Assembly (NCBI RefSeq): GCF_932294415.1
Contig: NC_065544.1
Coordinates: 12,313,351-12,377,350 of the forward strand
Source: Quercus robur
Lineage: Eukaryota > Streptophyta > Magnoliopsida > Fagales > Fagaceae
Reading direction: 5' to 3'
Length of the DNA stretch: 64,000 bases
Shown: positions 10,767-21,789 of the stretch, in pieces
How positions within the stretch are numbered: position 1 is the stretch's first letter
How the letters are laid out: every line of letters starts with the position of its first letter
The notes under the pieces: model-generated
Database searches by the model: none
What the model was told of the DNA's origin: nothing
The model's input: only the letters and a program-made list of their open reading frames with translations
Made by a program: the position numbers and the translations under genes

Positions 10767-12545
10767 ATGGTGCTCACTCGCTCAATGGCAACCACTAACG
10801 ACATTCAAGAAGAGGAACCGCCCACGACCGCCCTCGAGAAACAAGTTAAAACTCTCGCCGCTGTCGTGGAACGCCTCACCAGACAAAATCACGACCTAGA
10901 AGAGCAGCTGCGCCAGAAAAATGCAGCATTGGACAACCAAGGAGCAGATCAAGAAGGAACCAGTGCTGACAGAAGGAATCAAGAGGGACCCCAGGCTAGT
11001 AACGCCCCGAGCAGACCGGAGCATCAGAACGTGAGCCTCCCTTCCCTTGCAGATACGGCTCCGCCACCTATTATCGCGGAGATGCAGGCAATAAAGGAGC
11101 AAATGGAAGTTATGATGAATGCTCTCAAGGGACGAATGTCCAGCGATCTTGACGACCTTGTTAACCGAACAGACTCACCGTTCACCGCCCCTGTCAACTC
11201 CTTCCCCCTGCCGAGTAAGTTCTGCATGCCACAGATAGATAGTTATGACAGAGTCAGGGACCCTCTAGACCACCTAGAGACCTTTAAGACCCTGATGCAC
11301 CTTCAAGGGGTGGCAGACGCGATCATGTGTAGGGCCTTCCCTACAACGCTAAAGGGTGCGGCGAGAATTTGGTTCAGCCGACTGGCACCCAACTCCATCA
11401 GCACCTTCAAGGAGCTAAGGACTCAATTTACTGCGCACTTCATCGGAGGACATCGGTATAAGAAGTCTACCGCTTGCTTGATGAGTATCAAGCAGCGAGA
11501 GGAGGAAACGTTGAGGGCCTACATATCCCGCTTCAATAAGGAGGCACTCTCGATCGACAAAGCCGACGACAAGATACTTGTAGCAGCATTCACGAATGGG
11601 TTGAAGAAGGGTAAGTTTTTGTTCTCCCTGTACAAAAACGACCCGAAGACCATGTCAGAAGTGTTTTATAGGGCCACCAAGTATATAAACGCTGAAGATG
11701 CGCTGTTGGCCCGAGAAGAAAGGCTAAAGAAAAGAGAAAGGCAAGAAGACGCCCGACAGGACCAAGGCCGGAAGAAAGCAAGGACAGGAGACCGAAGGGA
11801 TGAAAGACGCCTTAAGCCCTTAGGGGGAAGATTCACAAGCTTCACTCCGTTGACCGCCCCGATGGATCAAGTCCTAATGCAAATCAAGGACGAGGGGGCT
11901 CTGACGTTCCCTGGAAAGCTGAAGAGTGATCCCAACAAACGGTCTAGGGATAAATATTGCCACTTCCATCGTGACCATGGTCACGAAACGGCCGATTGTT
12001 ATGACCTGAAGCAGCAAATTGAAGCCCTTATCAGACAAGGAAAACTGCAGAAGTTCATCAACAAGGAGAGAATAGATCCACCCCCACAAGACCAACACCC
12101 TCGACGGGATAATGAGCGACCGAGACCCCCCATAGGTGACATAAGGATGATCATAGGAGGAACGACTGCCGCTGGGTTGTCCAAAAAGGCCTGCAAAACC
12201 TACCTTAGGATGATAGAAAATGTTCAAGTGACGGGGGCCGTGCCAAAGATAGCATTGAAAGAAGGCCCCATTATCGGGTTCTCAGAAGAAGATGCGCGAC
12301 GCCTTCACCACCCCCATGACGATGTGCTCGTCGTCAGCTTACAAGTGGAAGACTACAACATGCACCGGGTGTTGGTCGACAACGGCAATTCAGCAGATAT
12401 CCTATACTACCCGGTGTTCCAGCAAATGAGGATCGACAAGGAGCGATTGATTCAGACAAATGCCCCGCTTGTTGGTTTTGGAGGGAGCCAGGTATTCCCC
12501 CTAGGCGCGGTTACATTATCCGTGGTGGTAGGCGATTACCCCTAG
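10767..12545 (+). CDS. Gag plus start of protease (Tat element)
   Basis: 592 codons. An N-terminal coiled-coil stretch rich in E, Q and L (residues 20-60) precedes the retrotransposon gag (capsid) domain at about 155-310, with the conserved RVRDPLDHLETFK and GAARIWFSRL segments. A basic linker follows, then a zinc knuckle (CHFHRDHGHETADC, near 400), and the beginning of the aspartic protease with the active-site-like DNGNSADIL near 540. Gag would form the virus-like particle that packages element RNA. The frame stops at TAG 12543-12545 in the middle of the protease. The same frame reopens directly afterwards with protease sequence (AYNAILGRP), so this is a nonsense mutation in a gag-pol fusion and not the natural end of gag. 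Confidence 0.9.
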   Translation: MVLTRSMATTNDIQEEEPPTTALEKQVKTLAAVVERLTRQNHDLEEQLRQKNAALDNQGADQEGTSADRRNQEGPQASNAPSRPEHQNVSLPSLADTAPPPIIAEMQAIKEQMEVMMNALKGRMSSDLDDLVNRTDSPFTAPVNSFPLPSKFCMPQIDSYDRVRDPLDHLETFKTLMHLQGVADAIMCRAFPTTLKGAARIWFSRLAPNSISTFKELRTQFTAHFIGGHRYKKSTACLMSIKQREEETLRAYISRFNKEALSIDKADDKILVAAFTNGLKKGKFLFSLYKNDPKTMSEVFYRATKYINAEDALLAREERLKKRERQEDARQDQGRKKARTGDRRDERRLKPLGGRFTSFTPLTAPMDQVLMQIKDEGALTFPGKLKSDPNKRSRDKYCHFHRDHGHETADCYDLKQQIEALIRQGKLQKFINKERIDPPPQDQHPRRDNERPRPPIGDIRMIIGGTTAAGLSKKACKTYLRMIENVQVTGAVPKIALKEGPIIGFSEEDARRLHHPHDDVLVVSLQVEDYNMHRVLVDNGNSADILYYPVFQQMRIDKERLIQTNAPLVGFGGSQVFPLGAVTLSVVVGDYP

Positions 12546-15500
12546 CAGATCATCAAGGACGTAACGTTCTTAGTTGTCGATTGCTCGTTTGCCTACAACG
12601 CTATCCTCGGACGACCCATGCTCAATTCGTGGAAGGCGGTAACTTCAACTTACCACCTGATGATTAAGTTCCCTACCGACTATGGAGTGGGAGAGCTGCG
12701 CGGAAGTCAGATGGCCGCGCATGAATGCTATGTAGCCATGATGGAGATAGAGGATCAGGTCCAGGCCTTGAATATAGAAGAGCAACGTACAGCGACGAAG
12801 CCGGTAGAGAAACTAGAGGAGATACCTCTTGACAGTTCCGATCCTGACCGAACAACCAAAGTCGGAACCCTCGCTAACCCCGCAATCCGTCAAGAGCTCA
12901 TAACTTTTCTCAGAAGCAATCGAGATGTATTTGCATGGAGTCATGACGACATGCCAGGAATAGACCCTTCAGTCATGATACACAGGTTGAATGTATCGAC
13001 CTCCTTTCCACTCGTCCGACAGAAGAAGAGAGTGTTCGCACCGGAACGAGATCAAGCTATAATGGAAGAAGTCCGCAAACTACAGGAAGCAAGTTTCATT
13101 AGGGAAGTTTACTACCCCGATTGGCTAGCGAACATAGTAATGGTTAAGAAAGCTAGCGGGAAGTGGCGGATGTGCGTGGACTTCACCGATCTTAACAAAA
13201 CCTGCCCCAAAGATAGCTATCCTCTCCCAAGGGTCGACGTCCTAGTAGATTCAACGGCTCGGCACCAGCTGTTAAGCTTCATGGACGCTTTCTCAGGTTA
13301 CAACCAAATCCGAATGCACGAAGCTAATCAGGAGAAAATTTCGTTCATGACCAGTCAAAGCCTCTTCTGTTACAAAGTAATGCCCTTCGGCCTGAAGAAC
13401 GCAGGCGCAACGTACCAAAGGCTTATGAACAAAATGTTCGCGCAGCAAATTGGGAGGAATGTCCAAGGCTACGTTGATGACATGCTAGTAAAAAGCCGAA
13501 GGGAGGAAGATCACTTGGAAGATCTCAAAGAAACATTCAACACCCTTCGTTCTTACAACATGAAGCTCAATCCGGGAAAGTGCACCTTCAGGGTGACGGC
13601 GGGAAAATCCTAGGATTTATGGTGTCCCAAAGAGGGATCGAGGCCAACCCGAACAAAATCCGGGCCATTATGGAGATGGCACCACCGAGAAATGTGAAGG
13701 AGGTACAAAGCCTCAACGGAAAAATAGCAACATTGAATAGGTTCGTGTCGAGGGCAACGAGCAAGTGTTTGCCGTTCTTCCGCACGCTAAAGAGATCATT
13801 CGAGTGGACTACCTAATGTCAGCAGGCATTCGAGGAGTTGAAGGCTTATCTCTCCTCCCCACCACTGCTGAGCCTATCGCAGCCAGGAGAAGAGCTTTTC
13901 CTCTATTTAACCGTCTCCCCCGCAGCCGTCAGCGCTGCCTTAGTCAAAGAAGAAGAAAGAGTACAAAAGCCTGTATAATACGCGAGCCGAGCGCTTCGCG
14001 ATGCCGAAGAAAGATACCCACCTATGAAGAAACTTGCCTTTGCATTAGTTACGGCGGCTCGCAAGCTCAAGCCATACTTTCAAGCCCATACGGTGAACGT
14101 CCTGACCGACAAGCCCTTACGACGGGCGATGACCAATCCTGAAGCTGTAGGTCGACTGGCGTTATGGGCTATAGAGTTGAGCGAGTTTGATATCCAGTAC
14201 CGCCCACAGACCGCCATCAAAGGACAGATCATCACTGACTTCATAGCAAAATTCACTTATGACGAAGACAAGGGGGTAGAAGAGTCCCCTCATTGGAGCA
14301 TATATAATAACGGATCATCCAATAGACGAGCCGGGGGGCTGGTACTGTACTACTGTCACCCGAAGGAGACAGGGTTAAATGTATGGTCCGTCTCAACTTC
14401 CCCACCACCAACAATGAAGCAAATTACGAAGCATTAGTAGTAGGCCTCGACCTCGCCAAAGCAGCAGAAGCCGCAAGCGTAGTCATTTACTGCGACTCTC
14501 AGGTCATGGCTAACCAAGTGAATGGAGACTATGAATGCAAGGGCGAAAGGATGAAGAGATACCTTGATCAAGTAAAGGCATGAGTAGACGACCTAGAGGC
14601 CAAAATCATCCAAATCCCCAGAGGAGAAAATGAGCAAGCCGACCGTCTAGTCAAAGCCGCTTCAGCAGAGCATATGATAATTCCTGGTAATGTACTCTCT
14701 TTTGTTCAGCTTTCTCCACTAATAGATTCCGGCGACATGCAGGAGATAGGCCCCGAAAGTAATTGGACCACACCGATAGTTTCATACTTAAAAAACGGGG
14801 TCTTACCAGACGGGAAGGGGGCTGCAAGAAAGTTGAAGGTCCAGGCGACGAGGTTCGTCTTGATAAAAGACGTCCTGTACAAAAGAGGCTTCTCCCGTCC
14901 ATATCTGAGATGCTTGGGTACAAAAGAGGCAGACTACGTCATGAGGGAGGTACACGAGGGAATCTGCGGAAACCATTCGAGGTCAAGGTCATTAGTGCAC
15001 AAGCTTGTGCGAGCAGGGTACTATTGGCCCACCATGTAGAAGGATGCCGAGGCTTATGTTAAGACCTGTGACAAATGCCAAAGATTCAACAATATTATTA
15101 GACAACCAACCGAAGAGCTGACCTCGATGACGGCTCCATGGCCGTTCGTTCAATGGGGATTAGATATTATGGGACCATTCCCTACAGCAGTACGACAGCT
15201 GAAGTTCCTAGTAGTGGGCATTGACTACTTTACAAAGTGGGTGGAAGCTGAAGCTTTGGCTACCATTATGGAGAAGAACGTATGGAGTTTTGTCTGGAGA
15301 TGCATAATATGTAGGTTTAGCATTCCTAGAGTCTTTGTCTCGGATAACGGGAGGCAATTCGACAACGACTTCTTCCGGGATTTTTGCTCGCAGTTAGGAA
15401 TAAAGAACCACTACTCCTCCCCCGCCCATCCTCAGGCTAATGGCCAGGTCGAAGTCACGAACTGATCCTTACTCAAGATTATCAAGACTCGGTTCGATGG

Positions 15501-15999
15501 GGCAAAGGGTATATGGCCTGAAAAATTGCCAAGCATATTATGGGCATACAGGACGACGGCAAGGTCACCCACAGGAGAGACACCGTTCCGACTAACGTAC
15601 GGGAGCAAAGCAGTCATCCTGGCCGAAGTTGGGCTTATGAGTTACAGGGTGCACAACCATGACAAGAGCAAGAATGACGAGGCAATGCGACTACAGCTTG
15701 ACCTAGTAGACGAGATCAGGGCGGCGACAAAACAAAGGCTCGCTAGGTACCAAGACCGCATGGCCAAACACTACAACTCTCGGGTCCAACACAGAGACTT
15801 CCAAGTTGGAGATCTCGTTCTCGGGAAGGTCATGGGTGCCGCTAGAGACCTGACCCAAGGGAAGCTCGGCCCCAATTGGGAAGGAGCTTACCGAGTTACG
15901 TCATGGCAGAGGAAAGGCACTTACCACCTGGAGATGTTAGACGGACAGAAGCTGTCACATCCATGGAACACCGAGCATTTACGAAAGTATTACCAGTAG
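12546..15999 (+). pseudogene. Pol: protease end, RT, RNase H, integrase (broken)
   Basis: The remainder of the polyprotein can be followed through three frames. Reverse transcriptase lies at about 12,900-13,560 with CVDFTDLNK and the catalytic YVDD at 13470-13481. RNase H lies at about 13,830-14,660. Integrase lies at about 14,930-15,990 with an HHCC zinc finger (HEGICGNH...CDKC), the DDE core (GLDIMGPF, VSDNG, NGQVEV) and a C-terminal basic domain ending HLRKYYQ. No chromodomain follows. Frameshifts occur near 13,600 and between 14,340 and 14,390. In-frame stops occur at 13814 (TAA), about 13977 (TAA), 14581 (TGA), 15037 (TAG) and 15463 (TGA). Intact, the product would copy element RNA and integrate the cDNA; as it stands it is inactive. 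Confidence 0.92.
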
Positions 16000-16313
16000 A
16001 AGCGGCAACATGAAGACCAACCCTTTTTATTTACATTTCAGCAAATTTTAGTCATACTCCTCAGTTTTATCGTTTACTTTAGTTTTTGCAACAATACCTC
16101 TTTTTCTTTTTAAGCCCAAAAGGCAGGATTTGGTTTTTGAACTACTTTTATTTACAAATGCATGGCAATAAGAGGAGTTCATTCAGAAAATTGCTGAAGT
16201 TTCTATTCTACAAATCTACAGTTTAAAGTTCACAAAAGTGGACGACTAAGCTCACAAAAGTGAACAACAAAAGTAAACGACTAAGCCCTTAACGTATGGA
16301 CTGAAGCTAAAAA

Positions 16314-16665
16314 GCTGACGGTCTCACCAAATAGATGAGACTATCATAATATGGACAAGGTTCTAAAAACCAACGGGCCTACAAAGGTGACAAGCTCATC
16401 AAGTCCATGACAGAGACTAAAACTAAAGAGCTGACGGTCTCATTAAACAGATGAGACTATCATCATATGGACAGGGTTCTAAAACCAACGGGCCTACAAA
16501 ATTATCAAGCTCATCAAGTCCACAAAATGGATGAAATCTAGAGAGCTGACGGCTCACTAGATAGACGAGACTATAAAATGCAGCCCGTCAAATGGGTACC
16601 TTCATCTTAAACAGGTGAAAAATTGTAGTCCATAAATTGGACACATGATAGACGGGTCGACAAAG
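16314..16665 (+). repeat. Degenerate ~116-bp tandem repeat in the element spacer
   Basis: Units starting GCTGACGG at 16314, 16430 and 16545 give a period of about 115-116 bp. Each unit contains a GACGG motif, AGATGAGACTAT-type sequence and AAGCTCATCAAGTCC. Copies beyond the third are too diverged to delimit, but CTGACGG-like words recur to about 17,350. The same word occurs in the LTRs. Confidence 0.65.
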
Positions 16666-17501
16666 CAGACGATCCTAATATACAGTGCCAAATAGGCGAC
16701 TTCGTCTCAAGTAGATGAAAAATTGTTAAAGTCCATAAATTGGACAAACTTGTTAACGTTAAATTAGACAAAGACGTTAAAGGTGACGGGCTTACTAAAT
16801 GACCGTTTACCAAATGCTCAGTAAAGCTGACGGTCCATCTAAGTGACCATTTGCTTAATGTCGTTAAAAGTGACAGCCTCTACCGTGGATTAACAGTGTA
16901 CAAGTTCCCCTAAGTCCGCATATTAGAGGACCATCAAAGTCGACGGACTCACCAGTTCTCAAAGAACAAATTATAAAGTCCCTAAAGACAATGGACGGAT
17001 CCATATCCAAATAACATCCATAGTTGTGCACAAACATAAGAAGCAATGCATACATGTTCAAAGCGACAAAACCATTAAACAAGACGAGGATAAAGCCACC
17101 AAGCCGACAAACCTTAAAGAGTGACGAGCAAGGTCATAAAATTAGCAACATAATCAAATACCCAAGGGGAAAGCCCGTAAAACCGACGAAACTATCCAAC
17201 TCAAAAGGGTAAAATGGACGGGCTCATAAGTAGCACAAAGACCATACCAACAGAGTTTTTTAACTAGTTCAAAAAATTGACAGGGTTCCTAAAACAGACG
17301 GGAATGCTCACCAGGACTTCGCCTGGCACGATCACTGATTGAGAAATATGAAGACGACGGGAATAACATGTCACGTAATAAATGCAACTGTATACAAATA
17401 AAAGCCCAAGAAAAACACACGGGCACTTAAACAATTGTTTGAAAAGTAATTGAAATACACATTAAACGATTGTTTGCAAAATGATTGAAATACAAATAGA
17501 A

Positions 17502-19752
17502 CTAAAGGGCAGGAGTGTCAGCAGGGTTCCCGTCAGCTTTTTGATTTTCAACGTCCACAATCACAGTCGAAGTATTGGAAGCAGGAGTAGGAGGAGGATT
17601 TGTAGCAGGCTAGGCAAGAACAACCACACCGTCATCCTCCGGAGGAAGATTGGGCTCGGGGGAGCCGTCACCTTCATCATCCATTGTAATTCCAGACAGG
17701 TCCAGCTCTGGGAATGCCGATGCGACTTGTTTAAGACAATCGTCAAACCCAGTGTCATAATACTCGGCACAAGAGTCAATGAACGATTGCGACGCTTTAA
17801 AATCTCGGACAGCGTCAGCCCCAGCAGTCTCCACCCTTTTGCCTAGATCCGTCACCTCTTCCTGAAGCTTTTCCTTATGACGGTCAGCCTCCTCCAACTT
17901 CTCCCTGACCTCCTTCAGCTCTTTGTTTAGTGTACGGACAGCATCCTTGTACTACCCCTGTTCATTCATCAAATTTGTATTATGTTTCCGGACCCGGGTG
18001 ACGACCCCCTCCTTGGCAATGCAACGATTCTAAAGGGCCTTGACGCGCACCAAGGCCTGAGAAGAGAACACAGACGTCAGTCAGAGCTGATCAAAACAAA
18101 ATAAAACCAATTCGACTAAAAGGTAGTAAGCATACCCTGGTGAGATCAAAAAGGGCTGACGCCCCTAAATCCTCCGTCCCCAATAAATCACAAGGCCCTA
18201 TGTCCGTTAGTTTTATGAAAGACCCAACCTCCCCGACGACATCGTCCTTATGGGTCAAGAGGCAGCAGGGGCCCTCGTTGACGGGACTTGAGGACGTCAT
18301 CACCCCCTTGCCCTCACCATGGCTTGGCTTAAGGGGGGATTTTTCCTTTGGAGCATGATCTCCAGGAGTGACGGTGGCCTTTTCAGACGGGCTGTCGTCA
18401 CTCCCGTCGGGCTTCCTCTTTGCAGGCTTAGCGACGGTCTTAGGGGTTGACGAAGTTTCTCCCCCTACCTCCTTTGCCTTCTTCTCCTCCTTCTTGCGGG
18501 TTACGGCAACCCTCACCCTCTGTTTAGAAGACTCCATCTCTACACAAAATAACTAATAATTAGAAGAACAGACAGAGAAGTAGACTGACGGAGGTAGTAA
18601 GGAATTTACTCACGTCGGTGAGAGAAGTCGTCCAATTTACTGGCTTCAGCTAACGATTCTGGACCATCGCAGTATAAATGAATAGTGTCAAGGGTGATCA
18701 AGTCCCTACACTTACGTTTCTCCAAAGGAATTTCGAGAACCCGATGGATGAATTCCTCCTGTTCGTCGGTTATGTGGGGACGGGTATTAGCTAAAAAGAA
18801 AACAGAGAAAGAATGTTAGTAGCGTCACCTCAAAACAAAAGAAACATGGTTGACGGGATTGACCTGAATCCCTGACAAAAGCCCAAGTGTTGTCAAAATA
18901 ACCATGGGGCATCATCGCCCATTCCTCCTGTCGGCAAACCCAATCCGTCTCTTCAACAAAGAAATATCTACTTTTCCAGTTCCTATTGGAATCTGGCATA
19001 TCTGACACTAGTCTCAAACCTTTCTCCCGAGCATTAAAATGGTATGTCCCCTTAGAAGATGCGATGTGATGGGGTCTGTAGCAATAAAAGAATTCATCCA
19101 GGGTAAGCTGACAGTTTCTTCCACTAAGACGACCCCACAGAATTTCAGCACCTATGAAAATTCTCCAGGCGTTTGGAGTAATTTGAGTGACGGACAGGCC
19201 CAGAAAATCAGCTAGCTGACGGTGCAAGGCCGTCAGCGGCAATCTTAGACCCGCAACAAACATGGCATCATACATGCCAACGTCAGTGGTTCTCCCCAAG
19301 TAACATCTTTCATTCTCTCTAGGGAGACGAATCGGGATATGGTCCGAAATTTGATAACGGGCGCGCAACTCCCTAAAAACCTTATCACTCATCATGGGTA
19401 AAAACTTGTTGACGGCCCAATCCTCAGGAAGAATGAAAGGACGGTTATCCCCTGAATCCTCTGAGGTCCCTCCACTAGATTCCTCATCACCGTCACCATC
19501 ATCCCTGTCAACATCAACATCGCCCCCGTCACTTCCACTTTCCCCTCTTCCCTCTTCTACCTCATTCTCACCTCCATTTTCCGCCTCCTCACCCCCCTCA
19601 GTGTAACTCTCATCACCGTCAGGAGATTGGGCCGACGTCTCCCTCTCTGATGAAGGTGAGAAGTCCTCTGACTCATCACCCGAACCAAAGGCCTCGTCGT
19701 AGCCCGCTCCTTCACGGACTAAGGACTCCTCACACGATGCGTCACTTGACAT
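17502..19752 (-). pseudogene. Spliced antisense gene of the Tat element (Transposase_28-like)
   Basis: Four exons with consistent phases can be laid out on the minus strand: 18864-19752, 18614-18790, 18136-18539 and 17502-18056, all with GT donors and AG acceptors. They give about 675 codons. The first exon codes for a Ser/Glu/Asp-rich acidic stretch and then the domain of the family called putative gypsy-type transposon (Transposase_28), with IPIRLPRENER, GLRLPLTALHRQL, TPNAWRIFIGAEILW and NWKSRYFFVEE. Exon 3 is basic and low-complexity; exon 4 is coiled-coil-like and acidic. Exon 4 has three premature TAG stops (18030-18032, 17952-17954, 17610-17612), each explained by CAG to TAG. Extra, sometimes antisense, genes between pol and the 3' LTR are known in plant Tat-lineage elements; their function is unknown. 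The ATG at 19752 is the first in frame, but an upstream exon (ATG at 20012) is possible. Confidence 0.75.
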
Positions 19753-20009
19753 CTGACTACCTACAAGTGACGAATCCAATCTAAGTACCTAAGCTGACGT
19801 CCTCACTAAGGAATTATTCAGGCATAAACAAAAATGAAAGAGGAGGAAATAGAACTTACTGGTAAGTTAGCTTTCTGACGAAGAATGGCTCCAAGGTTAG
19901 CAATGAACAGGCTGACGGGAGTAAAGAATGAGCTGACGAAATCAAGGGCGACGGTTTCTCTCTTTCGAAGATCAGCAAGGATGAAATAGAGGAAATGAGG
20001 AGGAGGCGC

Positions 20010-20023
20010 CATTTATATATAGA
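20010..20023 (-). promoter_or_regulatory. TATA box of the antisense gene
   Basis: On the minus strand CTCTATATATAAAT lies about 260 bases upstream of the antisense ATG (19752) and directly before another minus-strand ATG at 20012. A strong TATA in this orientation, inside the element and outside the LTR, suggests that the antisense gene has its own promoter. Confidence 0.5.
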
Positions 20024-20220
20024 GTGGAAGTGCGTGGAAGACGAAGCAACGCCCTCGTCAGAAGCGGAGCCAATTAGAACGCGCCATTTGTCCAAAGCAT
20101 TAAATGTACGGCGGCTCGAGGAGTTCCTCGTAAATGATTTTCCCGCTCCCTTAGAGAATGTAACCATAATCAGTCAAGAAAAACGTTAACTCCATAACCC
20201 GTCAGTATAAAAAGTGATGA

Positions 20221-20241
20221 GGATATGGAGTAGGGGGCAGC
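20221..20241 (+). other. Polypurine tract before the 3' LTR
   Basis: A purine-rich stretch including GGAGTAGGGGGCAG ends one base before the 3' LTR, where plus-strand DNA synthesis would be primed. Confidence 0.6.
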
Positions 20242-20843
20242 TGATAAGGATAAAAATAAGTGCCTATTTATGCAAAGCATGAAGCTGGTGGTTTCAGGCA
20301 AAGCCATCAAACACAAGCTGACGGAACAGTTATAACCGTCGGTTACAAGTCAACAGGTTCTAGATTGAGGGAAGTCTGCAAGACACTTAAAGGCTGACAA
20401 CACCAACAAACCAACGCCAATAAGGCTGAAGGAAATAAATAAGCTGACGGCCCTGATGCAAGTTTACTTGCTACCCACACTTACATATATAAGGAAATAC
20501 CTTGCCCACCACGTTTGATGCTACTCAAAGGATCCCTATATGGAAAGGATCCCGCAAAATACGCCCAAGAAGACTCCTATAAGGAAAAGACTTCTACTCC
20601 AAGGAAAAGGGGTCAACCTCCTACTACTATAAAAACCCAAGCACCCTCACAAACCAAGGTACGCATAATTTACCCTCTCTAGCACTCTAAAGTTGTGAGA
20701 ATAGTTCTGACTTGACCTTCGGAGGGTATTTGGCCGGCACCACACCGGCGCTCTCTGTTAGGTCCTTTCTTTTTTGCTGTGCAGGTGTTATTTCGAGTGC
20801 GCGAAGACCGTGTGACTTACTGGTGATATTTTCAGCATCATCA
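20242..20843 (+). repeat. 3' LTR of the Tat element
   Basis: 602 bp, begins TGATAAGG and ends GCATCATCA. It is colinear with the 5' LTR with about 25 substitutions and no indels. The TATA box copy is at about 20628-20635. The flank is ATCTT at 20844-20848. Confidence 0.92.
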
Positions 20844-20848
20844 ATCTT

Positions 20849-21785
20849 AAAAATAATCCAACCCACCCACAAGGCAATATATTTCACACACAAGGTATCC
20901 TTAAAATCATTTTTTTGCAAATTTCAATTTGTTGAACTTAAAAATATTAAATTAAGGCAATTTCTTCAAGCTAGGAATTAAACCAAACATGTCCTACATT
21001 TACTATGCAAAAAGTTCAATTCATAAGCACAATTATGGAAATGAATACAAATCACTTACCATTGCGCATCTTTGGTATGATTGTCAACTTGTGGGGTGAG
21101 AGGGCAAAAAGCAAGGTTCAAATCTTCCAAAAAAAAAAAATTAATATATATACTTAGATTAAACTAGAATAGGATTTCTATCTCAGATAAAAATAAATAA
21201 ATAAATACAAATCACTTATAATATGTCATTTTTGTCATTTTACACCTAAAAATGAACTCTTTATCAATTTGGTTACCACATGGGCTAACTTCAAAGCACT
21301 TCCTACGGGTTATTTAATACATTCATAATTAAACTAATCGAAAAAAAAAAAGTTATTTTGTATTTTTCCCAAAAAATTAATAAGGTTGTTACTTGTTAGT
21401 ACATATACGAAGCTAAATTGGAGAGAAACTAAGAAATAAAAGTTATATGATCTTTTAAAGTAAAAGAAAATATTGGTTAGTTATGGAAATGGAAAAGATC
21501 TTTTCTTTTGCTATTCGTGCCAAAAGTACTAGTTAAATGTGCCATAATTTAGAAAATTCGATGAATATGAAATTTCAACCAATATTAAGATTCAAGTAGA
21601 AGAAACGATTTTAAATGGTTCAAGGAAAATGAAAATAAATGCTCTGTCAACATAAAAATGATGTGAAAATCGACGCTATAGATTTGAAATAATATTTTTT
21701 TTAAAATGATTACTATTTGTTATTTACTAATAAGTGACTTGCATAGTTAAAGTTAATGGCTGCTTACAAATATATTGTTTTTGCA
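20849..21785. other. AT-rich intergenic
   Basis: No gene or structured repeat that I can support; short A and T runs only. Confidence 0.5.
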
Positions 21786-21789
21786 TATA

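Larger units (their letters stand above)
10101..20843 (+). mobile_element. Ty3/gypsy LTR retrotransposon, Tat-type, complete but dead
   Basis: The element is 10,743 bp with two 602-bp LTRs, a primer-binding site, gag, a broken pol in the order PR-RT-RNaseH-IN, a long spacer, a spliced antisense gene and a purine-rich tract before the 3' LTR. ATCTT at 10096-10100 and 20844-20848 is a perfect 5-bp target duplication. PR-RT-RH-IN order defines Ty3/gypsy. The missing chromodomain and the antisense extra gene downstream of pol point to the Tat lineage. By hand I count about 25 differences between the LTRs, no indels, roughly 21 of them transitions (about 4 percent), so the insertion is neither fresh nor ancient. 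Pol has two frameshifts and at least six internal stops, so the copy cannot move by itself. Confidence 0.93.

Noticed and set aside
12543..12545. Programmed stop readthrough between gag and pol
   Set aside because: The TAG lies inside the protease domain and not between gag and protease, and a CAG to TAG mutation explains it.
13765..14142. Plus-strand frame of 125 codons inside pol
   Set aside because: It is out of phase with RNase H, which is read in the neighbouring frame through two stops.
18787..19779. Start of the antisense gene at 19779
   Set aside because: The codon there is TTG, not ATG; the first in-frame ATG is at 19752, and a spliced upstream exon is the other possibility.
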